A stretch of 64,000 nucleotides of DNA, taken from positions 1,674,001-1,738,000 of the forward strand of contig JAHRBC010000005.1 in assembly GCA_022702545.1 (NCBI GenBank), read 5' to 3'. Position numbers and translations under genes: made by a program. The notes beneath the pieces were generated by a model. The model made no database searches and had not been told where the DNA came from. It saw only the letters and a list, made by a program, of their open reading frames with translations. Source of the stretch: Phycomyces nitens (Eukaryota > Mucoromycota > Mucoromycetes > Mucorales > Phycomycetaceae). Shown piece by piece: positions 51,478 to 63,307 of the stretch (positions are counted from its first letter, which is position 1; each line of letters starts with the position of its first letter).

Positions 51478-54177
51478 ATGGACAGCACTAACCGCAGGAT
51501 TCATTCAAATACAATCTCTGGCGAGAGGCCAACAGAGATCACAATTGTCACCGAGCCATCCTCACCTCGCCGCAATTCCGAAGGTGCTTGCCATCTTCCA
51601 CTAGATTCAGCACCTGTAACCCCATTGACATCAGAATCTCTCGGTCTACTTTCTCTCCAGGACCATTTCCCAGGTCCCCAGAGACAAGAGACACCCTCAC
51701 CTGCCAATACACCTGTAGCAGTAGCCGAGAAACCCGTGGCTGCTATTCCCAACACTGGACTCACTGCACCCCCAACCACAGCAACCACCAATACGGTCGC
51801 CACTGCCAAGAGTTCAACATTGGCCACCTTGCCTCTACCAGCCGACCCTTTCAAGGAAGAAGAAGATCGCCCTCTGCCGCCAGTCAGTAAAACTAGATCT
51901 AGAGGACCAAGCCAGTCCACAGTCGACCCATATGAAGATGCCGTTTCTTTATCCAATTCTCCGCCTCGAATTGATGAATTTAATGCCAATAGTCGTATGA
52001 CAGCAGGATCTGTTGCTTCGACCTGTGGGGTTGACCTGGCCAACTCCAAGAGGAATGCGGATTTCCATGCCTTGTTTCGCAGTGTGCCCGAGCAAGACAT
52101 GCTAATCGAAGGTACACACATATAGTGTTCTTTATACGATATTTGTTCTCAAAGCTTTGAATTCAAACCTTGTAGACTATGGCTGCGCATTGCAAAAGGA
52201 AATCTTATTGCAGGGTCGAATGTATATTTCCGAAAATCATGTCTGTTTCAACGCAAATATCTTTGGTTGGGTGACAAATGTAAAGTATTTATAAATGTGT
52301 GTTTTATGCGCGTGGCTTAACACTCTTTTTTTTTTCTCTCATAGTTGGTAATTGCTGTTTCTGATATTGTGGAGATTGAAAAGAGGTCTACGGCCATCAT
52401 TATCCCAAATGCCATTCAGATATCCACGCTGCATGCAAAGGTATTTCAAGTACCAATTGGACGAGTTCTTGTCTAACTATTGATCCCTAGCATTCATTTG
52501 CCTCGTTTTTATCAAGAGATCAAGCCTATGATTTACTGGTCGATGTATGGCGGTGTGTCAGACCACCACAGCAGCCCATTGAAGACCAAAAAGTATCAGA
52601 ATCTGACGACGAGGATAGCGATTCATCCGAGTCCTCATTTTCCACCAGTCTATCCAGTGATTCGAGTGGCGAACTGTCTTCAGACGACGATACAAGCAGT
52701 GAAGAAAAAAGTAGATTTATAATCTTCTAACAACAATCTTGGATACTTACACTAGCCACAGGTCTTCCTACTCAGCTATCGATATCTTCTACATCCACAC
52801 TGCCGGTCCTAAAGCAAAAGGCCTCGGAAGATGCGTCGAGAAAGAGAGCCCAATCTGAAGCCGGTCCACGCCCACGCCCAGTATCATCTCCTGCAGAAAA
52901 GACGGCCCAGGTTCAGGACAAGACAGAATGCGAATGTGGAAGGACCAACAGCCATTATCCAACAATTGTGATGGACCAGACCTTTGATTGTCCCATGGAA
53001 AAGATATTTCAGCTACTTTATGAGGGTGATTTTATAAAGACATTCTTGGCAGATGTACAAAAGACAACAGGTATGGTGGATTGTTTTCCGAGATTATGAT
53101 CTTTAATCCAAATGTAATCTAGATATTCAGATTACAGAATGGAGAAGTGGAGAAGGAGATGTCGAGAGCGTCCGAGAAATCAGCTATGTAAAGCCATTAA
53201 ATGGTGCTATAGGTAGGTCTCTAGTATTGAAACGACCCCACCCTCTTTTTTTTTGTTGCTATTCCTCAACTGTTTCTTGGTTAGGACCCAAATCTACTCG
53301 ATGCTTCTTGTCAGAAGAGATCATTCACAAGGACTTTGCAGAATATGTCACCCAAATTACAACCACACAAACTCCAGATGTACCTTCTGGAGGTGCATTT
53401 AGTGTCAAGACAAGAACTTGTCTTACTTGGGCAGGAAAAGGAAAGACTAGGGTATTTGTAAGTGTTCTGGTGGACTTTACAAAGAGCTCTTGGTTGAAAT
53501 GTAGGTTGTGTAAATATGATCTTGTAATCAATTGCTAACAACTATACACAGCAACCATAGAAAAGGCTTGTATTGACGGCCAGATGACTTATTACAAAGA
53601 CCTCGATGCAACCCTTCGACGCTACACAGAAAAGCAAAAGATTAGTGGTTTATCAAAAGCTGATCGGCACAAGAGAAAGATGAAGAAGGAAAAAAGACGT
53701 TTGAAGAAGACGACCAAGAGTGTCCAAGAGCCTCAATTGGGATGGAAGGACAAGGCAATCAGATACATCAAACAGATGTCTGGCCCATCGACGACCCAGT
53801 TGATTGTGCTTGGCATGTGTATCATGATGCTTATCAACTTTTATATTGCATCCAAGATTGCCACTGTAGAAAAACGACTTCACCAGTACTCTCATGGCAT
53901 CCAAAGCAAATCAAAGTCTGTCAAGAAACCCATGCCAAATGACCAGGGCGAGACAGTATGGGCATGGCTGGGTAAGCTGGATTACGATGTTCCGGAAACA
54001 AACGATTTTCCATCAGAAGAAAGTATCGAAAAACGACTACAGACATCCAGAGAAGTAAAGAATAGATTGGATGCACATATGGATACTTTGGGAGTCATGC
54101 TTCAAAGAGCAGAAGAGAATATGGAGCAAGTGTCAAGGGCAGTTGAGGAACAAAAGGAAAAGATGAAAAATAAATGA
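51478..54177 (+). CDS. LAM/GRAMD1-type sterol transfer protein (GRAM + VASt + TM)
   Basis: ATG at 51478 (MDSTNRRIHSNTISG), stop at 54175-54177, about six exons. The N-terminal 180 residues are Ser/Pro/Thr-rich. A GRAM domain follows (RNADFHALFRSVPEQDMLIE, LLQGRMYISENHVCFNANIF, IIPNAIQIST), then an acidic/serine linker, then a VASt domain (VMDQTFDCPMEKIFQLLYEG, REISYVKPLNGAIGPKSTRC, GKTRVFVSVLVDFTKSSWLK). A single transmembrane segment near 53800-53870 (LIVLGMCIMMLINFYIASKI) and a C-terminal coiled coil complete it. This is the layout of ER-anchored Lam/Aster proteins that move sterols at ER-plasma membrane contacts. It converges on the aminotransferase gene with 148 bases between stops. Confidence 0.88.
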
Positions 54178-54325
54178 GTGTAAATACCACTATAAATAAT
54201 ATTTAAAGCCAAAATCCACTAGTCTTAAAGATGTGTAATTCTAATCGGCTGTTTTTACAAGTGTATGGGAATAGTTGAGATAAAAAAAAGGCATTACTCG
54301 TAAGGTCCAAAGGGGGGAGGGGGGT

Positions 54326-55814
54326 TTAGTTAATGACAACGGACCAAGGGTGCTCTACTTCTCCGTACTGGATGTTCATGATAGCCTCACTGAATCTCTT
54401 GGTGTAAGGACCAGCCTGGGAGGTAGAGTCGTTGGGGTCAAGAGGAATGTTGAGGTCCTCACCCATGTATGAGATGGTCTTGACGGGGCTGACGATGCAA
54501 GCAGTGCCAGCACCAAACACCTCAACCACGCGGCCTTCCTTGGAAGCATCTCTCAATTCAGGCATGGTAATCTTTCTCTCGACAACCTTGAATTCGTTCC
54601 ATTCTCTAGCCAAGCTAAGGATAGAATCACGGGTAACACCGGGAAGGATAGAACCATCAAGAGGAGGAGTGATCAACTCGAGCTCACCCTCCTTGTTCTT
54701 GATCATGGTGAAGAGGTTCATGGCACCAACCTCGGTAAGCTGATGATCCTCTAATGACAGATATTAATCTATGCCCAAACCTAGTATTATCCTACGCGAA
54801 TCCTTACCACCAAACAACCAGAGGTTCTGCTGGTAACCAGCCTTGGCAGCAACGCGCTGGGGCAACAAGCCAGGGGCATAGTTTCCACCAATCTTTGCAT
54901 CACCAGTGCCACGGGGCCAGGCACGAACGTATTCAGTGGTGGCCATCAGCTTTACGGCGGCGAATCCGGTCTTGTAATAAGGACCAACAGGGCATGCAAT
55001 AACAAACAAGAGAGCATCCGAGGGAGCATTGACACCCAAGGATTCTTGAGTACCAATCATAGTAGGACGAAGGTAAAGAGAGTAACCACGCTCAGAAGGA
55101 ATCCAGCGCTCCTCAGCCTTCAAGAACTCGGCAATGCACTTGATAAGCTCATCTCCATCGAATTGCTTTATATAAATCGTATAGTTAGCAACAGTTGTTT
55201 TTATAAATAAAAAGGTTACTTACGGGAAGAGCGATACGGGCAGTAGAGCGGTTCATACGGGCCATGTTCATGTCAGGACGGAAGAGACGGATCTTGCCGT
55301 TCTTGTCCTTATAGGCCTTCATGCCCTCAAAGCACTGGATACATTATATATTAGGACCCTTTTAGGTTCCTGCCAATTCACGATCTATAGATATTTACCT
55401 CGGATCCGTAATGGAAGACAGCAGCACAGGGCTCGAGCTCAAGCTTACCATAGGGAGTGACTTCTGGAGAAGACCAACCCTTGTTTTCGTTCCACTTGGC
55501 TGTCAACCTGAGAGATTTTGATTAAATTGGTGTCTTTGAGGATCGATATGCTTACATGTGGTCGGTAAAGGTCTTTCCAAACACAAGGTCCTTGTTGGCG
55601 ACAAGAGGCTTGGCAATATCAGAAGTCTTGATGCTCAACTTGGATGCCTAGGAACAAATAAAGCTAAGTATACATGTATATATATCTGATGGTTAATTTT
55701 TCTGATCTGGATCCTTACATCCAAAGTTGCAGGCTTGGAGATTGTGGCATTGAATCTCTTGGCCTGGGCCAGAGCATTGATGCGGATTCTTGACGAAAGG
55801 CGTGCGTTGAACAT
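54326..55814 (-). CDS. BAT1: branched-chain amino-acid aminotransferase, mitochondrial form
   Basis: PLP enzyme for the last step of Val/Leu/Ile synthesis and the first of their breakdown. ATG at 55814 ([20 protein letters not shown]), an Arg/Ser-rich amphipathic presequence without acidic residues, hence mitochondrial. Stop at 54326-54328, about six exons. Family marks: [28 protein letters not shown], the PLP-lysine region [38 protein letters not shown] and the phosphate-binding [13 protein letters not shown]. Length is about 400 residues, normal for the family. No cytosolic paralogue is in the window. Confidence 0.93.
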
Positions 55815-56736
55815 CCTCAAGGTTATCTAAAGAGTGTGAGAGAGGAGAAGAAGCGGGTAAATAATTGTGGAGATATAAGGAAGATTGGAAGATGAAAAGT
55901 CACGTCTAGTCACTGATAGGACCACTTGAACAGCCGCTTGATTTTGAGATGATCATGGCCGAGCCAAAGGCCAAAAGGTTGGAAACTTTCCCACGCAAAA
56001 TAGACCAATGCAGCCATTGTTCCGCAGATTCTTATTTGGCTGGGATTCTTGCTATATGATGCCAACCATTATTATCATTATCATTTTTGTCAGACCAAGA
56101 ATTCACATTGAACCCCAAGATCAGGAACATTGTGTATTGAAATGAGCGGACTCTTCTTTATCCTATTACTGGAGCTTGGTTATGCAGCTGCACCAATCAG
56201 GACTCGTATAAAGGTTGTATACAACTGCACACACTGCCAACCATTAGACGTCTATGAAGCAACACCATTAGGCCATGAGTCATATTGAGAAATCAACAAG
56301 CCCTTTTAGATACCAAGGCTCAAAACCCCCCTTTGAGTCCAAGACTCTGAAAATGTCAACCCAAAAAAATGTCTAAATATCTAAATATCTAAATGTCTTG
56401 TACTCTTCTGGGTTTGTCGCAGTTGGGTTCCAAGATCTATGAAACGGTTTTATCGTCCAAGTTATTCTGGTGTTCCTGAACAGGTGCTCCGGTCCGGTCC
56501 GGGAAGCCGATACTATATCATTTAGTATACAGTTTATGTCAAAAAGAGTCATTGTGGTGCAAGCAAAATACTAAACAAGCCGTGCTACATGAGACCCAGC
56601 CAAGAAAAAAAGGTTATGGCGGTTACAATAAGCAGAATCCCAAGTTATTATATTCATGACAATATCTTCTTCTTTTTATTATTATTATTGCTTTATGGGA
56701 ATGAGGATATACGTTTAATAGGCTGCAAAAATATAG
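55815..56736. other. intergenic upstream of aminotransferase gene
   Basis: About 0.9 kb, less AT-rich than other gaps, with no open frame or RNA gene recognised. The left part should hold the BCAT promoter, the right part the 3' end of the four-TM gene. Confidence 0.45.
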
Positions 56737-57928
56737 CTAGACATCGCGAGATAATATAGGCACAGGTTTCCGTACAGGACCCATATCCACCACATGGCCG
56801 TCCTCCACCTTAAAGTCAAGTCCAGACAGACTTGCTTCTCTGGCCTGATCTCTAGCATACCTGCCCCGTAAGCGGTCAATCTGTGCCTCATGTGCAAGCC
56901 TGGTCTCTATATGAACACTATTTCTACGTGGACGAAGGCGGCGCAAGGAGAATGATTTTTGCTTTCGGGGCCGAGTATTGTTGAGAATGATGACATTGGA
57001 GTTTGGGTCATATGGAATAACAGGAATGGGTGGCAGACCGAGTGGTGGCCCAAGAGGACCTGGCAAGAGTCCATTATATTCCATCATATTACGCTCCTTG
57101 ATCCTCATGGCTGCTCGCTTGTGGCTCAAGGAATGAATGCAGGCTGCCCAGTAGACCTGTGAAATGTTAGCACTATTCACAATGAAATGGGGCTCCCTTA
57201 CATAAATCACAATCATAAAAACATTGACAATGAAGCTAAACTTGACTTCATTATCCCACAGTTTCCCGCAGTTGTAGAGATCCAGGGTCCTGATTTCAGT
57301 CGGAATAGTCAGGGTTATACTGGCAGCATTGAATTTAGTGATGAGTGAGTTTCCAGAATCAATAATGCACCAGTACTGGTAGTCAGAATGAATGGTAATA
57401 AATATGATGACATTGACGAAACCGTCGATAAGCACAGCCATGACCCCCACCCAGGTAGCATGGGAAAATGGCCTAAGGAAGTTTGGTTCATCCTAAGAAT
57501 GGACATGTCAGTGCACATAATTGATAGGCTAGAATCATCTTCATACATAGAATATGGCAAATAGACCCCATAATGATACCAGTGCCAATACAAGATTGGT
57601 GATTCCATAGGCCATGATGGGTCCATTTGGCAAATAAGAAAAGAATGCTATATAGTTTCATTTTAGATCACCCAGCCCAGAATCGTGCTTTTTACATACG
57701 GCTTTTATTCTGAAAAGACAGGATAGCGAAATACAATGAGAAGCCCTAACAACAGTAAAAAGATTAAAATAAAACAGCAATCATTCTTTATTGACTTACT
57801 GCCCACAAAACACAGGAAATACATGCACCTGTCCGCAAATGAATACAGCCGCAGCACTTCTTTAAAGCCCTCTGATTTGACTGGACATAGCGACGCTGGC
57901 TATGCGGTCGAAATAGATCAAGGTCCAT
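56737..57928 (-). CDS. four-transmembrane protein of unknown function
   Basis: ATG at 57928 (MDLDLFRPHSQRRYVQSNQR), stop near 56737, five exons. Junctions after CVLWA, NKS-P and FAIFY are in frame. A cysteine cluster (KKCCGCIHLRTGACISC) leads into TM1 (VLWAGFSLYFAILSF). TM2 is YGITNLVLALVSLWGLFAIF, TM3 VGVMAVLIDGFVNVIIFI and TM4 KFSFIVNVFMIVIYV. A cytosol-like tail with a Pro-rich segment (LLPGPLGPPLGLPPIPVIP) and an Arg-rich cluster (LRRLRPRRNS) follows. The layout resembles fungal MARVEL/tetraspan membrane proteins, but I do not recognise the family. The Cys-rich N-end could be palmitoylated (inference). Confidence 0.7.
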
Positions 57929-57972
57929 TTGGCACTATCGAATAAGAAACAACAGCAACAAAGAGGAAGAAA

Positions 57973-58002
57973 GGAGCAAGGAGCAAGGAGCAAGGAGCAA
58001 GG
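57973..58002. repeat. 7-bp tandem repeat (GGAGCAA x4)
   Basis: Four perfect copies plus GG, located 45 bases upstream of the start of the four-TM gene, so probably in its 5' UTR or promoter. Confidence 0.8.
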
Positions 58003-58222
58003 AACCTTTGGAGTGCTAAAGATTATTTGATACGATGATGAAAAATATAGAAAAAAGCTTTGGGCGTTTTAAGAGTATGTCAACGGTTGTTTGCCTTTGG
58101 ACCGTTTTTGGAAATTCAAGTATAGATTTATGTAGATTCTCTCTCATATTTTTTTTGGAGCTTTATCTATAAATGGTTCTGGAGCATAATTAACCCCCCC
58201 AAGAGGTTCATGTTACTAAAGT

Positions 58223-59180
58223 TTAACGCTGGATGAGCTTCTTTCCAATCGAAGCACTCTTGACACGCTCTTTCTTATAGCGGCGATGAGCTTCCCTCAA
58301 ATGCTCGGGTCTAATGGCACCAGAATGTCCCCATTCTTCCATAACCTCGCGTGCTTTGGTAATGCATAAAGGTTAAATATGCTTGGCAAATGTCTGAATC
58401 TATTGGATTTACCTTTCTCGATGATCTCTCCTACGTACACCTTTGAGAAACCAGCAACAACAAACGCCATTGTCTGTGAGCATTGCTGGTTCAATACTTG
58501 ACTGACCAACTAATAGATAAAGGGGATCAGTACCTAGAATATTTACTCATGTTATTGCTTACCCTCTTTACGTTTGTTCGGTTTAGAGCCGATCGACGAT
58601 AGCCTTCATAACGGTGGAGTTGATCGCCTGTAAAGTTCTCCAAAAGAACCCTATGAAATACAGCAAAGTCCATGATTTTAAATCACCACTTTCCTGCAGT
58701 ACCAAGGCCTTGCTAGAAAGAGCATTTTTTTTTTACCTACTTCATATCTTCTTTTGCCTTTTCCATTTGTGCCTGCATGTGTGCGTCCATATCCAGCACA
58801 AGTTCCTCTTTGTTTTCATCGTCATCCTCATTCTCCACATCTTGTGTTGGTTGTGAGAGTGGCACATTGGGATCAACAGGTGCCGGTTCTTCGTCCTCTT
58901 CTACCTGGACAGGGATCTCATCCCGATCCATATCAATTGACCCTTGTCGTGAACTAGGTGTAGGTGTGGGAGTACTGCCACTTGTTCGACGTGGCATCCA
59001 TCCCGTTGATGGCGTCCGTTTAATTGCAGCGGCAGCGGCAGCGGCAGTGGACAATGGTCGGCCATATGTAGGCATTGTTGATGTCAGTGATGTACTGAGC
59101 TCATTGTCTAGAGGTGAATAGGCTGGTCTGGCTGATTTGACAGGTGATGCATGACTAGGTTTACGTTTTACAGGAATCAT
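58223..59180 (-). CDS. TAF11: TFIID subunit TAF11
   Basis: General transcription factor subunit with a histone fold that pairs with TAF13. ATG at 59180 (MIPVKRKPSHASPVKSARPA), stop at 58223-58225, four exons. The junctions after EDM-K, NVKR and IIEK are in frame. The first 146 residues are disordered (poly-Ala run, Pro/Thr/Ser-rich, then acidic ENEDDDENKEE). The histone fold is split over three exons: LLENFTGDQLHRYEGYRRSA, LVSQVLNQQCSQTMAFVVAG, FSKVYVGEIIEKAREVMEEW, ending IRPEHLREAHRRYKKE. This matches TAF11 strongly. It shares a 181-bp divergent promoter with the 2H phosphoesterase gene. Confidence 0.92.
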
Positions 59181-59361
59181 TTGAAAGATTATTGAATCAA
59201 GTTTTCTCTCTCTCTCTTTCTCTCTCTTTCTCTTTTTTTTTCTTTTATTAAACGTCGCAGTTTTACCAGTCACTTGCACCTCCAACTACAATAATGGAGA
59301 CAAAATAAGGCATTCAAGATTCCTCTTTCCTACTCATTTATAAATATATCCATTGGTTCTC
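59181..59361. promoter_or_regulatory. compact bidirectional promoter TAF11 / 2H phosphoesterase
   Basis: Only 181 bases separate the two ATGs. The TAF11 side is a TC-rich tract (59200-59240). Both promoters and 5' UTRs must fit here, so co-regulation is plausible. Confidence 0.6.
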
Positions 59362-60342
59362 ATGGCCATTCGACTTGAAAAGTCATATACGTATATATGC
59401 CTCAAAGGACTAGGAATCGATGCTATTGGCAGCAAAGATGTTGACCGCCTCCAATTCAATCAGATACAGAATCGCCAGAATCGAGATGGACCTGAATTCC
59501 ATGTCACGATTATTAGTCCTCCGGATTGTAAAGAGCTTGCCATCAAACGAGACCTGTCAATGGCCAAAAAGGCAAAGTCAGACACTCTTAAACAACTTTT
59601 AAGAGAAGCTAGCGCCCATTGTTTAAATGTCTGGCAAGATCCCATCGATCTTGGGCCAGGACGTATTGTCACCAAGGGTAACCAAACATTCTTTCGCGTG
59701 ATTCACTGGCCAATAGGACAAGTATTACGCCGGAAAATGGGCCTCAAGAACCCTGCGTTCTTTCATATAACTACCGGATTCGATCCTAGTGATATTTACG
59801 AGTACAAGGGCCCAGGAGCACTCGACGTCCTACAGGGTCACACCGAATGCACTCGAGAAATGGTTTATTTCCTCTCAAAGATAGCAGTATACTACAAGGA
59901 TGATCTAGTATTTATGCGCGCTCTTTCCTATCAAGCCATCAGGCTTGGTTTGTTCTCGGACGCTTTCCTCACTGGGTGGTATGTGATAAGAGGTCAGAAT
60001 TAATATTATAGTAATTAATTGATCGTACACACGCCATATAATAATGTATACGTGTGTACATGGATCTCAATGTTGAAAAAGCACCACTAACCCATCAAGG
60101 CTACTGTTTCCAGCCCTTTTTCTTCAGAGTATAAAGCGGTGGAATTTTACTCGAAAGTAGAGGAAACTGCGCAAACAGGACAATCAAAAAAGAAGAAGAA
60201 AAAGAAGAAGAAGAAAAATAAGAATAAGAATAAGAATAAGAGTCAAGAAAAGAGTGAGGATGTTGTCCCAAATGTCAATACTAGGTCCATGGAAAGAATG
60301 CGTAAAAAGACCATTGATGTTTCTGTGCAAGGGGATTTATGA
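59362..60342 (+). CDS. 2H phosphoesterase superfamily protein with poly-lysine tail
   Basis: Exon 1 59362-59978 (MAIRLEKSYTYICLKGLGID). A donor GTATGT, branch CTAAC at about 60087-60091 and acceptor TTTCCAG join it to exon 2, 60114-60342, in frame (281 residues). Two H-x-T motifs, FHVTIIS (about residue 50) and FHITTGFD (about residue 135), are spaced as in 2H phosphoesterases, which open cyclic phosphates or cleave 2'-5' bonds in RNA metabolism. The surrounding sequence recalls the eukaryotic Swiss-army-knife RNA-repair 2H group. This is a family-level inference. Exon 2 adds a run of 10 Lys, then alternating Asn-Lys, suggesting nuclear/nucleolar or RNA binding. If the intron is retained, translation stops at 60001-60003 without the tail, giving a 213-residue form. 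Confidence 0.7.
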
Positions 60343-60464
60343 AGAAAAAAAAAAGACACTGGTTATGTTGCTGCGCAGGTAAGATATTTTCTTTTGTTTT
60401 TTTTTCATGTCTTGCAAAATGAAGATTTGGTCAATTCGTTTAAAATCCTATAATATGTAGTCTC

Positions 60465-60499
<35 letters not shown>

Positions 60500-61134
60500 T
60501 TTCTCTCTCTCTCTTTCTCTCTTTCTGCCCATCAGACCTGGCTGGCTGGTTGAATATAAATCATTGACTAGGGGTGTTTATATCAAACCTTTTATTATTT
60601 TTGATCAATGTATTGAAAAGAATGCAAAGATCCAATGGTGTATTCTCAAGTCAATTGATTTGTCAAGTGTTGATTGTAATTGTAAATAGGATTCTCGGTA
60701 AGAATCGTGGAATTGGTAGCCACAGATATATAAAAGAAGAAGAAGAAGAAAAAGAGGGCTGATTATCAGTATAGAAAAGCTTTGGATAAAAGTTTGGTGC
60801 CAATAATCCTAATTTCTTGAAAGACTCTACGAGTCAATTTAGATTAACGTAGATCATTATCCCCAACCTCATTACTCTTTCAAGTCTTGTCCTTTGGGGG
60901 AAAAAATGGGGGGCGTTTTATTTGATATAATCCGTCTAAACTTGCTTTATCTCTAAACCTTTTGAACAATTATTTTATATTATTAAAACTAGAGATTTAA
61001 AAAATGAGTTGTATTAAAACAAAAAGTACATAATTAAAGAATATATATATATATATAATAGAACGAGGTATTACAATTGTACATTACAGTCAATATCAGC
61101 AAGGCGTTAAAGGGACGCGAATTAGCTTGGTATA
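60343..61134. other. convergent intergenic with (AC)n and TC-rich tracts
   Basis: An AC dinucleotide run lies near 60469-60498, followed by TCTCTC. An AT run lies near 61041-61056. No gene recognised. Includes 3' ends of the 2H and GH125 genes. Confidence 0.5.
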
Positions 61135-63307
61135 TCATCCTTGATTAAAAATTATTTTTCCTGGACCACCTCTGATGGTAATTGAAGATGAAGTAGGGTA
61201 TGAAAGGTTTGATTTTCCAAAAATAAGATGAGGTCTTTCTTTTGCGATTTTTAGAATTGCTTGTCCAAATAGGCCGTTTGCCCAAGAGAACCAAGAACGA
61301 GTATAAGGTGTATCGTCTACAAATAATTAATATCCTAAACATACCCCCCTCTCTTTTCTTTTTAATAATTACTTACTGTCTCGGTTCACATTAAATGATT
61401 CGTGTATAAGGCCAGTTCCATCGGTAGAATGAAGGATTATAGACAGAGCTTCAGTAATTTCAGTGTCATTTGAAGACGAGAGTATCCTGACGATCTGTGA
61501 CATGGGCCATGCATAGTTTAGATCAACCTTTTACACATTTGAAACAAAAAAGGTTCTCCAGAGTTAACCCCATATTTTAAGACTCGTCTTCTTTCTTTTT
61601 CTTTTTTCTTTTGGGTTGTATTAGACTTACATGCGGGCCACCTATTCCAGATCCACGAGGTCCAGAAAAGTAGTAGGGATTATTGTCAGAAAGGACAAGT
61701 CTTCGAGTATTTTGATAGATTGGGTTGTCTTGTTCAACAAAGCCCAAGAAGCTTAGGGATAAAAGAGAGGGCACATTCGCATCATCCATAATCAAACGAG
61801 ACCCATAACCGTCTACCTCGTCTACAAACAAACAAGGTTATTTTTGTGCAAGGCTAAAATGAGATGGTCAAACATGGGTGTGAAATATTACATGCAAAAA
61901 CTTTGCCGTATTGTGGATGATTAACAATGGCATGCTTATAAATGGCCTTCTTGATCTGACGTGATAACCTACTGGCCTGCAATGCTAATGTATCGTGTTG
62001 TTTTGTTTTGTAGAGCATTCTTGATAAGTTTTCAAGTTCTACAGAAAGCATTGCATTTCCTGGGACAAAGAACGGATACACAGTCGCATCGTCCGACGGT
62101 CTGAAAAGACTCTTTACCATCCCAGTATACTTTACTGGCATCCCACGCCCATTGATAAATTGAGTTTCTGTAGGCCTGTTTGTCTGTTGCTGGAATGTGT
62201 AAAAGGGTGTCTGTAATCTGTTGGATATATATGTTGGGGTTTGTTCGTTGACGAGTGTCTGGATAATTAACTCGACTGCATTGGTCCAAGAAGTAGAGTT
62301 TATAAAGGAATCGTCTCTTGTCGTGTTCCAATAACGGTAAGAAAGCCCAAGGAACGACCCAAGAGAGTCAATCTCCCATTTACGCTCAAATACTACAAGG
62401 CAAATTTTTTATCAGTTATTGTTCGATCAGTTGGCGATTTTACCCCCAAACACGGATCAGAGTTTTCTTTATTTATTTACACTGATAATAAAAAGGATTC
62501 TTGTATTACCTCCTTGTTTTCTTTCTACGTCTCGTTTCATCATCTGCGGTCGGCTTAGAAGGTCAAGGTTGGAGGGTTGGTCAAAGGCATTTGCATAGGG
62601 GTCCAGCTGTACAAAATGTGCCTGCATATAAATTGCTCCCAGGAATAATTTCTTGAGACCAATATCTTGTTTGACATAGTCAAGGTAAGGCAAGAGCTGG
62701 TTTGCAGAGTCTCGAAGCCACATGGCATTGATATCACCAGTTATGATAAACGAGAGCGGCGAGCAGCCAGTCTGGTTCATACAGGCTGTCTGCTGGATTG
62801 TGGTGTCTAGTGTGTTGGGAAATGCATTTGTAAATAGACGGGCAAGGTCGAGATCTGTGATCTAAGTAACAAAGGGCCAACAGGATTTAATACACTCCAA
62901 TACTCATTTCAATTGATTTCAATTCGACTCAATTCGATTCGATTCCTAGACAAAAAAAACAGTTGACTTTACTTGGGAAGCTACAGATTCAACAACTGAG
63001 TTAATGATATCACTAGTGAATCGACGACAGGCTTCTATTGGACGCTGGAAGGCCAGGCCAAGTGGACCTCCGCTGGCTGGGCCATGAAATACTTTGGAAT
63101 AACTATAGTTTAAATATTCTAGTGATCTGTAAACCATGTGCAGGACGACTTACTCTTGATAGTCTGGACAGGCTTCTGACATTGTAAAGATTGAATTCGA
63201 CGCTTGATAGTTTTATTTTGCTTGGTTTTGGAAGACGTGGATGGATTTTAATATCAAAAAATAGGAGTACCAGCTACAGAGAGTAACAAGAAGAACAAGG
63301 ATACCAT
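61135..63307 (-). CDS. GH125 exo-alpha-1,6-mannosidase, secreted
   Basis: Glycoside hydrolase family 125 (fungal Mug157-like), releasing alpha-1,6-linked mannose. ATG at 63307. A 37-nt first exon (63307-63271) and a 68-nt intron (63270-63203) create the signal peptide MVSLFFLLLSVAA followed by SNSIFTMSEACPDYQE. Starting at the internal ATG of MSEACPDY would lose secretion. Core motifs: LPFQRP-like LAFQRPIEACRRF; the signature GDINAMWLRDSANQLLPYLD; FERKWEIDSLGSFLGLSYRYW; MDDANVPSLLSLSFLGF; GIGGPH; ILHSTDGTGLIHESFNVN; and RSWFSWANGLFGQ. All conserved blocks are present across about eight exons. It probably acts in the secretory pathway or cell wall on N-glycan or mannan trimming. Confidence 0.9.

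Noticed and set aside
60139..60342. Stand-alone small Lys-rich gene
   Set aside because: It lacks an ATG near its start and splices in frame to the preceding 2H phosphoesterase exon, so it is treated as exon 2 of that gene.
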